Both the position numbers and the translations under genes were made by a program. Positions 22,687-28,073 of a stretch of DNA of 28,073 nucleotides are shown here, piece after piece (within the stretch, counting starts at the first letter, position 1; every line of letters begins with the position of its first letter). The notes below the pieces were generated by a model. That model searched no databases. It saw only the letters and a list, made by a program, of their open reading frames with translations, and had not been told where the DNA came from. This DNA is from a virus: the IMG/VR virus record IMGVR_UViG_3300025168_000492, positions 1-28,073 of that record, one strand, 5' to 3'.

Positions 22687-22871
22687 GTGATGCAATAAAA
22701 GCGATAGCGATGGCCTCAATGTCCGGAAATAGAGCCAAAACAGTAAAAGCTCTTGAGCCTATGATAGAGGCTCTTTTCCCAATTGAGCCAATAACTGAAA
22801 AAGAGAAGTCAGCTTTATGGACAAAGCTAGACGATAATCTTAAAAAGATTGCGGAGGAATTAAATGAGTGA
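22683..22871 (+). CDS. Small hypothetical protein, 62 residues
   Basis: ATG overlaps the SNF2 stop as ATGA, with GAGGAGAAG upstream. A helical protein: Ala/Met/Lys-rich start (SDAIKAIAMASMSGNRAKTV), then a Pro/Ile/Glu turn and a charged amphipathic helix. No known family. Sandwiched between the helicase and the nuclease genes with overlaps on both sides, it may be an accessory to one of them; that is positional inference. Confidence 0.72.
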   Translation: MSDAIKAIAMASMSGNRAKTVKALEPMIEALFPIEPITEKEKSALWTKLDDNLKKIAEELNE

Positions 22872-23271
22872 GAGAAATTTTTGGGTTCTTATTAGGAACT
22901 CTTTGCCAATCGAAATGTATAGAGTTGAAAATAAAGTTTCAAAAGGAATGCCAGATATTCATTATGTAAATGAAGCAAAATCAGGCTGGATAGAGTTAAA
23001 GTATCTGCCTAAATGGCCAAAGAAACGCATCAGCTCTGGGCTTATGTTAAATCAATCTCTTTGGTTAGAGAATTACAGCAAAAACCAAGGGCAAGCGTGG
23101 GTGCTAATAAGAATAGGTAGAGACTTTGTAGCTTTAATCGATGGCTCTAAAGCTGAAAAACTTTACAACAGACCTTGTATTAAAGACTTTTTAAACATGT
23201 TGTCTTGGTCTAGGAAAGGAAACTTGTCTAAAGAAGACTGGGAGGAACTGGCCGGGATAATAGCCTCTTAG
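22864..23271 (+). CDS. PD-(D/E)XK nuclease, VRR-NUC/Holliday-junction resolvase-like
   Basis: 135 residues, GGAGG 7 bases before ATG. RVENKVSKGMPDIHYV (Glu22, Gly28, Asp31) followed by GWIELKYLP (Glu44, Lys46) is the PD-(D/E)XK active site in VRR-NUC-like order, typical of branched-DNA nucleases. It would resolve recombination or replication intermediates before packaging, consistent with the coupled SNF2-type helicase. It is the last gene of the rightward unit, and its stop overlaps that of the opposing minus-strand gene. Confidence 0.85.
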   Translation: MSERNFWVLIRNSLPIEMYRVENKVSKGMPDIHYVNEAKSGWIELKYLPKWPKKRISSGLMLNQSLWLENYSKNQGQAWVLIRIGRDFVALIDGSKAEKLYNRPCIKDFLNMLSWSRKGNLSKEDWEELAGIIAS

Positions 23272-23822
23272 TCTGATAGTGGATTGTCAAAAGCCTCCTG
23301 TAATCTTTCGTTTAATTTATCTTCAAGCTTAGTCATGTCTTCTTCTATTCTATTTTCAACTTCGCGCATTGTATCACGAGCATCTTTTTCTGTCTCTCTA
23401 TTTAAAGTTTCAACTTCTCTTATTGCGGATGTTACGTCTTTTTGAACTTCGTTCATTTGGTTTAAAACATCTTCCAACACCATGTCTATAGAACCTTGCG
23501 TGGTTTTTATACGTTCCGAAGATGTTTCGATTTTTTTCTCTAGCTTATCAATGTATCCCTCTAGCTTGAGCAGGTCATCCCGTAGATTGTTTTTGATGTC
23601 TCTCGTGTAGACAATCGCATCTTCTAACTTAGTCAGAACCAGCTCATTCTCAGCTTTAATTGCGTCGATGTCTATTTCTTGAACAATCTCTTTCATGTCC
23701 ATGTAATCTTTGTAAATTTCGAAACCAGCCCAAGCACCTCCACCCAGCGTACCCAAAAGAGGTATTAACAACATAAGCTTGCCACCCTTAATAGTTGCAC
23801 CACCTATTTCTACTTCAGCCAT
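23268..23822 (-). CDS. Membrane-anchored coiled-coil protein (i-spanin-like or structural)
   Basis: 184 residues, AAGGAGAGGATC before ATG. Residues about 14-34 (GKLMLLIPLLGTLGGGAWAG) form one membrane helix; almost all of the rest is charged coiled coil to the end (FDNPLSD). The N-terminal VEIGGATIKGGK block recalls a small-protein family common in marine phages. An inner-membrane anchor with a long coiled coil is the shape of an i-spanin, but orientation and a partner are not shown. It is the last gene of the leftward unit, tail-to-tail with the nuclease gene with a 4-base overlap. Confidence 0.78.
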   Translation of the reverse strand: MAEVEIGGATIKGGKLMLLIPLLGTLGGGAWAGFEIYKDYMDMKEIVQEIDIDAIKAENELVLTKLEDAIVYTRDIKNNLRDDLLKLEGYIDKLEKKIETSSERIKTTQGSIDMVLEDVLNQMNEVQKDVTSAIREVETLNRETEKDARDTMREVENRIEEDMTKLEDKLNERLQEAFDNPLSD

Positions 23823-23832
23823 GATCCTCTCC

Positions 23833-24225
23833 TTATTCGAATGCCAACTCTCGTAGCTTATTAATTTCTTGCTTTAACTTCATTACTTCTAATTGTTTCT
23901 TTTGTAACTCTAATTCATACAGCCTATTACAATCTATCCTAGACTTAGCCCTTTTGCCTAATGGTATTGTAATTTTGCTGTAAATACCAATATCCCCTGT
24001 TTTTCCACTGTTTTCTGCTGTACCGCCTTGAATAATACTTGTAAGGCCAAACTCTATATTGGTGGCAGATCCAATGGCATTCGTGCAATCTAGATCTCCT
24101 GATCTAAAAGAGTCTGATTGGTAGTTTGTACCAGAGTTGGGTAGAGATAGGCTCAGTGAGTTTGATGTCGAGTCTGCAAAAGCAGACTTTGCAACCATTA
24201 ATAATACTATAAACCATATTCTCAT
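23833..24225 (-). CDS. Exported protein with C-terminal coiled coil
   Basis: 130 residues, the ATG directly follows the previous stop (TAAATG). A Sec signal peptide ends near AFA-DS at 17-18. The mature N-terminus is Ser/Asn/Gly-rich, with FRSGDLDCTNAIGSATN in the middle, then IGIYSKITIPLGKRAKSRID, then a Leu/Lys/Glu coiled coil. A pair of Cys (47, about 99) could form a disulfide in the periplasm. Periplasmic or virion-associated by inference; no enzyme motif. Confidence 0.8.
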   Translation of the reverse strand: MRIWFIVLLMVAKSAFADSTSNSLSLSLPNSGTNYQSDSFRSGDLDCTNAIGSATNIEFGLTSIIQGGTAENSGKTGDIGIYSKITIPLGKRAKSRIDCNRLYELELQKKQLEVMKLKQEINKLRELAFE

Positions 24226-24600
24226 TTAATTTACTTTGGAACAAATCCTCGACGCTATTTGGCTGGTTTGCTCCGCTCCCTTGAGTATTTTTGAAATTGT
24301 ACAAATGTATTGCACTTTGTCTAAGTCATCGTTTCGCACGTACACCTCAAACGGATACCGCTTGGTGTAACGCACCTTTATAAGTTTTGATGTCGAGGCA
24401 AATGGAATTTCTTTCCAATCTTTAGTAAACACACCAATCTCAAAATAAGAAATTTCGCTACGCCTGTTAAAAAGAGACATCTTAGTAACAGACACACCTT
24501 CAATGTATGACAGCTCAAACTTGGGGTATGCAGGTGTCATCTCGTGCGCTTGAGCCTGAAACCCAAGCAACATAAAGATTAATGCTACTTTGCAATACAT
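24226..24600 (-). CDS. Exported Ig-like protein, faintly PapD-chaperone-like
   Basis: 124 residues with a signal peptide cleaved near QAQA-HE. Mature part: PKFELSYIEGVSVTKMSLFN, SYFEIGVFTKDWKEIPFAST, YTKRYPFEVYVRNDDLDKV and YICTISKI, a series of alternating strands that resembles the first domain of periplasmic pilus chaperones. The second domain of real chaperones is missing. The start lies 16 bases inside the preceding gene with no Shine-Dalgarno, so it is translationally coupled. A phage-encoded periplasmic Ig domain may bind the exported neighbour protein; this is inference. Confidence 0.78.
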   Translation of the reverse strand: MYCKVALIFMLLGFQAQAHEMTPAYPKFELSYIEGVSVTKMSLFNRRSEISYFEIGVFTKDWKEIPFASTSKLIKVRYTKRYPFEVYVRNDDLDKVQYICTISKILKGAEQTSQIASRICSKVN

Positions 24601-25088
24601 TCGGCAACAATCATTGCTGTGTAGTTCCCAGCAGGTAATGCAGTATTATCCGCAGAACCGTAAGAAGCAGTTGACGCCACCTTAAACCAAGTCGAGCCAG
24701 CTAGTGTCATGGTATATTTTGTCGTGTTAGAGACAACGACCTTTGCCGCTTCATAAGCCGACATTCCAGCAACTGAGTGCGAACTTACCACTGTGCTGCC
24801 TGTCCATGTAACACCATCTGTAAGGCTGGGTGCTGAACTAAAGCTGTTGGGGTGTGTAAACTTAGTATAATAGTAGTCTGCGGCAGCAATATCTACTCTT
24901 ATAATTGCATCAGCTCCACCGTCAGCACTAGCTGTGGATAATTTCCAAGGCGACGGATTCCCATACTGCCCCGGGGTTGTTGTGTATATTGAGCAATTTG
25001 CCTGAACTAGCCCATTGATCGGTGAATTTACTGCCCAAGCACAAGTAGCTGAAAGCAAAAATATTAAAGATGTTAATTTTTTAATCAT
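24585..25088 (-). CDS. Exported, strand-rich protein, pilin- or coat-like
   Basis: 167 residues, GGAGAAAAC before ATG. Signal peptide cleaved near CAWA-VN. The mature part is Ser/Thr/Ala/Tyr-rich, low in charge and rich in predicted strands, with IIRVDIAAADYYYTKFTHP near the middle and a final ALPAGNYTAMIVAECIAK strand. Two Cys in the mature chain (near 32 and 164) could pair. The composition resembles secreted pilin-like or coat proteins. It is followed by the Ig-like gene with a 16-base overlap, an arrangement like a subunit and its chaperone. Function unproven. Confidence 0.78.
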   Translation of the reverse strand: MIKKLTSLIFLLSATCAWAVNSPINGLVQANCSIYTTTPGQYGNPSPWKLSTASADGGADAIIRVDIAAADYYYTKFTHPNSFSSAPSLTDGVTWTGSTVVSSHSVAGMSAYEAAKVVVSNTTKYTMTLAGSTWFKVASTASYGSADNTALPAGNYTAMIVAECIAK

Positions 25089-25102
25089 GTTTTCTCCATT
25101 GT

Positions 25103-25990
25103 TTATTCGCCATATTGTGAGCGAACTATGCTTCTGTGCACACCATCTTGTGCTAAATTTCTTAGTCCTTTTAAATTGTCTTTTATATCACCACCGTTTA
25201 TTTTTAAAGTGTCTTTATATACACCACCGTCTATAGCAAAATTGTAATATAATTCTAACTTTCCAATTGCTGCAATTTTAGCCATCATAGCCATTTGCTC
25301 AAGAGGGTCTGCGATTTTCTCTGCCGCACCTGCAACAGAAAGTATTTCCTCGACGGACAACTCTTCACTATCTTCTTCTTTTTGTGTTTCTAAAGCTTCT
25401 TGCTCTTCAGCCTCTGCCTGCTCCTCAAGTTGAATCTGCACCCACTGATTGTAATATGGATCTTGTACATTAGGTGTATTAAGCAAATTATTGTCTAAAA
25501 GATATTGGTAGAGCGCATCTTTAAACGCAGGGCAGCTTGGGTCGCTAAGTGGTGTGTGGCATGGATCAAACTTGTAGTGATACAGTATTGTAACGTCAGA
25601 CAAAGAACCGTCTCCTGTAACCTTTATTTCACCGTCACCAAATAGATTGCCCAACGTAGAAGGAACTGGGTCGTAGGTAACTTTAGTGCCTCCGGGGATT
25701 TTATTCCAATTATCGGTATACTCGTATATATACTTGTCACTACCTATTTTTTTATTAGTAATTGATACAGTGGAGTCTTTTGTTGGGTCTTTAGTAAGTG
25801 TGTATCGGTGGAATATCCCCTCGACTGTCAGTCCAGTCTGGCTGGGAAGTAAGTTGTTCATTGCCCATGTGTGAGCTCTGGAAGCAGCGTTTTCTGTGTT
25901 GCCATATATGTTTTCAGAGGAGCAGTAGTAAGGCCAAGAAAAGACCACCAATGCCAGCAGCACCTTTAGCGGTGTTCTTGTCATCGTCAT
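25103..25990 (-). CDS. Exported protein with acidic coiled-coil segment
   Basis: 295 residues from ATG 25990, chosen because AGGAGG lies 6 bases upstream and it gives a signal peptide (TPLKVLLALVVFSWPYYC). The open frame extends 90 bases further back without support. The N-terminal half is strand-rich, with DKYIYEYTDNWNKIPGG. The middle has a Cys pair around DPCHTPLSDPSCPAFKD, then a Glu/Gln-rich acidic stretch and helices. The first 77 bases overlap the end of the preceding gene in another frame. No family recognised; periplasmic or virion-associated. Confidence 0.75.
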   Translation of the reverse strand: MTMTRTPLKVLLALVVFSWPYYCSSENIYGNTENAASRAHTWAMNNLLPSQTGLTVEGIFHRYTLTKDPTKDSTVSITNKKIGSDKYIYEYTDNWNKIPGGTKVTYDPVPSTLGNLFGDGEIKVTGDGSLSDVTILYHYKFDPCHTPLSDPSCPAFKDALYQYLLDNNLLNTPNVQDPYYNQWVQIQLEEQAEAEEQEALETQKEEDSEELSVEEILSVAGAAEKIADPLEQMAMMAKIAAIGKLELYYNFAIDGGVYKDTLKINGGDIKDNLKGLRNLAQDGVHRSIVRSQYGE

Positions 25991-26519
25991 CCCATTCCTC
26001 CTTTTTTCCTGCAACATACCCCGGTACAAGTTGTGGATTGTTTTCCCATTCAGTCTTAGCCGCATCTCCCACAAGACCATTGATTGGACACGGGGTTCCA
26101 GAGTCTTTCATAGCAGTCCAGACTCTTTTGTCTTCGCACATCACCGCCACAGCTGCAACTTTAAGACCCATGTCATACATTACCTTGGCATTCTTCAGCC
26201 TTTCACAGTTTAAGTCACGCACTGTTTTACCTGCTGAAATACCCAGTATTTGCGTCTGCACAGCTCCTGCTACGCTTATATGGCAAGTGTCTGAGCTAGA
26301 TGAATTAATGCTCGGAGCCATAGCAGAAGGTGGTGGAGACTTAACTGTGGTTGTGCTGTCTATTGTAGATGCTGAGTTGGAATTTGTATTGCTATTCGTT
26401 TCGATGCAATTACTATTTGTCGCACTGTCACATCCTTCTGCGAATGCCATCGGTACAAGCACCGATAAATACAGTAGAGCTAGAAAGCCGCACATTAAAA
26501 ATAATAAAACTTTTTTCAT
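25914..26519 (-). CDS. Exported protein with Ser/Asn linker and C-terminal membrane helix
   Basis: 201 residues from ATG 26519, AGGGAG 6 bases upstream (inside the last codons of the previous gene). Signal peptide MKKVLLFLM onward, cleaved near AFA-EG. A Ser/Asn/Thr-rich linker follows, then KSPPPSAMAPSINSSSSD, then a conserved-looking domain with AGAVQTQILGISAGKTVRDL, NCERLKNAKVMYDMGLKVAA, VMCEDKRVW and GTPCPINGLVGDAA. Its Cys residues may form disulfides. I recall similar SPPPSA...INSSNSD proteins in marine phages, with no known function. The chain ends with GLFLALLLLL, a membrane anchor. Confidence 0.82.
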   Translation of the reverse strand: MKKVLLFLMCGFLALLYLSVLVPMAFAEGCDSATNSNCIETNSNTNSNSASTIDSTTTVKSPPPSAMAPSINSSSSDTCHISVAGAVQTQILGISAGKTVRDLNCERLKNAKVMYDMGLKVAAVAVMCEDKRVWTAMKDSGTPCPINGLVGDAAKTEWENNPQLVPGYVAGKKEEWDDDDKNTAKGAAGIGGLFLALLLLL

Positions 26520-26520
26520 A

Positions 26521-26823
26521 TTACTCCCTGTTAGCAAACGCTGACCCCGTTAGTATAGCACCAAACGCCAGATGAAACAACCCACCTCCTAAAAGCGTGA
26601 AAGGCTCGTGTTGACCTGTTAATTTTTTCATCAATTCCATTTGAACCATAGGCTCTGATGTAGCGTTAATAATATCCATAAACTGACTTATGTCTGGTCG
26701 GTTCAGACCCCACCAAACTGGGCAGAAAAGGAAGTCATAGAAACAGATTAATAAATAAAATATGAGTGCAGTCCAACGCCATGTCATGGTGGACTTCTGT
26801 TGAGCTGTAAGTTGTTTGCTCAT
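26521..26823 (-). CDS. Holin-like two-helix membrane protein
   Basis: 100 residues. A basic, Gln/Thr-rich N-terminus is followed by RWTALIFYLLICFYDFLFCP (helix 1) and, after a polar loop with DIINATSEPMVQMELMKKL, LLGGGLFHLAFGAILTGSAF (helix 2). Short phage proteins with a WRW-type start and a D-F-x-x-x-P helix end are common holins, which permeabilise the inner membrane at lysis. The ATG directly follows the preceding stop, with no separate Shine-Dalgarno. No endolysin is in the window, so the assignment rests on topology and neighbours. Confidence 0.7.
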   Translation of the reverse strand: MSKQLTAQQKSTMTWRWTALIFYLLICFYDFLFCPVWWGLNRPDISQFMDIINATSEPMVQMELMKKLTGQHEPFTLLGGGLFHLAFGAILTGSAFANRE

Positions 26824-26925
26824 TTAAAGGCAGGGAGGAGTACACATCGCCTTATCTACACCGTAAAAAATAACAGCAATAAATATTACCAGTGCCAAAC
26901 CTATCCATATCCATTTGTTTTTCAT
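26824..26925 (-). CDS. Small single-pass membrane protein, 33 residues
   Basis: ATG 26925 has GGAG 6 bases upstream, overlaps the lipoprotein stop (ATGA), and its own TAA abuts the holin-like start. MKNKWIWIG leads into one membrane helix (LALVIFIAVIFYG), then VDKAMCTPPCL. It belongs to the run of tiny lysis/envelope genes. Possible roles are a holin partner or antiholin; not determined. Confidence 0.68.
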   Translation of the reverse strand: MKNKWIWIGLALVIFIAVIFYGVDKAMCTPPCL

Positions 26926-27044
26926 TTCTTACTCCAACTACAAAAAGGCTCACCCAACTTCAAAGGGCAATCCGCTATAAAGCCCGTACATCCTGACAAG
27001 AATAGAGACAATATTAAAAGATATTTAGGTAAGCCTAGCTGCAT
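26922..27044 (-). CDS. Tiny lipoprotein, o-spanin (Rz1-like) candidate
   Basis: 40 residues, ATG 27044, AAGGA about 9 bases upstream, 20-base overlap with the gene before. A signal peptide YLLILSLFLSGC contains a lipobox (LSGC, Cys19), so the mature protein would be a lipid-anchored 22-residue peptide with two further Cys. Its size and location beside a holin-like gene fit an outer-membrane spanin component; a coiled-coil partner may be the protein at 23268-23822. The spanin role is inference; the lipobox is seen directly. Confidence 0.68.
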   Translation of the reverse strand: MQLGLPKYLLILSLFLSGCTGFIADCPLKLGEPFCSWSKK

Positions 27045-28073
27045 CTAAAATTTTCCTTCTTGCATTTGGTTTTATGTTTTCAGTTATACTGCTTAAAGCC
27101 CCTATGTTGAAACCTTTATCCATTTCTCCAGGCTCTTCTGCTTCAATGCTTGCATTCCAATCTTCAGGTGTCATTTCTCCACTTTGAACTACTGGAGGGT
27201 ATGTACTAAGATTAACATCCCCTGTCTTTAAATCGTCTTCACTAAGAGTACCTGCATTACCTTGCATAAAGTCCGCTGAGAAAGGAATGTATCTGTCTTT
27301 AATAGCACCAGCCGCGACAACACTACTTGAACCAAGGCCACCAGACACAAGTCGACCAGCACTAATCCAGCGTTTTACAATTTTGTCCATATCTGCTTTG
27401 GATGATAAAGCTGACTCTAAAGCTGCTGGGTTTGTTGACATTATAACCTGAGCAACTTGTTTTAGCTGATCATCATCCATGTCTTTAGAAAACGAACCAA
27501 GAACTTTTCTAGCTACACTTATACCAGCTAACATATCACCATTTGCAAGTCTAAGTAAGTCTCCAGCACCAATTCCTAAGCCAACCCTCTCTAAACCAGC
27601 AGTTGTTATAGCTGTTTGAGAACCACTTAAAATTTTATTCATAACATTATTAGAAGTTGCAGAAAGTTGAATTTTTTTGAAAAGTTCTTCAGCACTATCT
27701 TCTGGAAAAATTTTAGACAATATTAGAGATTCTCTTTTGTCCATATCTGCAAGTTTGTTTGTAAAATTTGTAACATTGGATCTTGAAAATTTATCTCTCA
27801 TTCTGTTTCCAAAACCTAGTCTAAGAGAGGCAAGTATTTCTAAATCTTTAGGGTTGCTCATATCTAAATCTTTAACAAAATTATCAAACATAACTTCAAA
27901 TTCATCAGCTGATTTTTTGAAAGCCTCATCACCCATTTTAAATGCCTCTTCCATTGTTCTTAGGTGTCTCCACTTGTCCCTAACAACACCTAGTTCGGGT
28001 GCTAATTCATCTAAATAAGCTCTTAATTGTTGTTCCAATTCTTTTACTGGCTTTACATTTACACTTTCATCAG
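27025..28073 (-). CDS. C-terminal part of a large virion-type protein, N-terminus off right edge
   Basis: The frame is open from 27025 to the right edge without a stop; the first codons visible read DESVNVKPVKE, so the true start lies beyond the window. The 349 visible residues are mostly helical and Asp/Lys/Ser-rich, with GLERVGLGIGAGDLLRLANG and MLAGISVARKVLGSFSK near the middle and IKPNARRKILDAARLT at the end. No signal peptide or enzyme motif is visible. Position before the lysis genes and composition suggest an internal virion or tail-associated protein, typical of very long phage genes. Confidence 0.85.
   Translation of the reverse strand, partial: DESVNVKPVKELEQQLRAYLDELAPELGVVRDKWRHLRTMEEAFKMGDEAFKKSADEFEVMFDNFVKDLDMSNPKDLEILASLRLGFGNRMRDKFSRSNVTNFTNKLADMDKRESLILSKIFPEDSAEELFKKIQLSATSNNVMNKILSGSQTAITTAGLERVGLGIGAGDLLRLANGDMLAGISVARKVLGSFSKDMDDDQLKQVAQVIMSTNPAALESALSSKADMDKIVKRWISAGRLVSGGLGSSSVVAAGAIKDRYIPFSADFMQGNAGTLSEDDLKTGDVNLSTYPPVVQSGEMTPEDWNASIEAEEPGEMDKGFNIGALSSITENIKPNARRKILDAARLT

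Noticed and set aside
25798-26544. 248-codon open frame on the plus strand
   Set aside because: It runs antisense to two minus-strand genes with signal peptides and good ribosome binding sites, has none itself, and its product is Ser/Cys/Pro-rich low-quality sequence typical of a shadow.
1-28073. Integrase, repressor or other lysogeny genes
   Set aside because: No tyrosine or serine recombinase or CI-like repressor is found in this window; lifestyle cannot be decided from it.

Overview
This window is an interior piece of a tailed double-stranded DNA phage genome (Caudoviricetes-type). The evidence is a large terminase subunit, a small terminase-like protein, a portal protein, a holin-like protein and a phage-encoded replisome, all tightly packed with many 1-4 base gene overlaps. 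The DNA is A+T rich. Ribosome binding sites are strong and often of the form GAAAGGA or GGAGG. Sec signal peptides and a lipobox peptide point to a Gram-negative host. Several small conserved proteins resemble ones I associate with marine phages, but the host cannot be named from this sequence. Both edges cut through genes, so the genome continues on each side.

Layout. From 1 to 6737 all genes lie on the minus strand. Read leftwards they are two small genes, a papain-like (C39-like) protein, the small terminase candidate, TerL, portal, a Pro/Gly-rich protein and an unfinished virion-type protein. From 7179 to 23271 all genes lie on the plus strand. They are a zinc-ribbon protein, conserved phage proteins, an archaeo-eukaryotic-type primase, an SF1 helicase, a nucleotide-metabolism block (divergent tandem ThyX-like protein, deoxyribosyltransferase-like enzyme, HD phosphohydrolase, MazG/Nmad1-like protein), a DnaQ-type exonuclease, a DnaE-type DNA polymerase III alpha, an SNF2-type helicase and a PD-(D/E)XK nuclease. 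From 23268 to the right edge the minus strand carries a coiled-coil membrane protein, five consecutive exported or membrane proteins, a holin-like protein, two tiny membrane or lipoprotein genes, and the C-terminal part of a large virion-type protein. If the genome map is circular, the two minus-strand blocks join into one leftward late unit, opposed by one rightward early unit.

Control. The 440-base gap between the divergent units (6738-7178) holds outward promoters on both strands, repeated GGGAACGC motifs in both orientations, an A+T-rich tract and a potentially folded 57-base element. It is the best candidate for an origin or operator region. A 60-base promoter module (upstream box, TTTACT, 17-base spacer, TAGAAT) recurs without gaps at three places: leading the leftward unit, and at 12532 and 19747 in the rightward unit. 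A related core leads the rightward unit.

How the genes work together. The rightward unit encodes its own primase, polymerase with separate proofreader, two helicases and a nuclease, plus enzymes that reshape the dNTP pool. The leftward unit encodes packaging, virion parts, and a lysis/envelope module. Small genes missed by ordinary length cut-offs were found at 15888, 16867, 20274, 26824 and 26922; all are held in place by stop/start overlaps or good ribosome binding sites.
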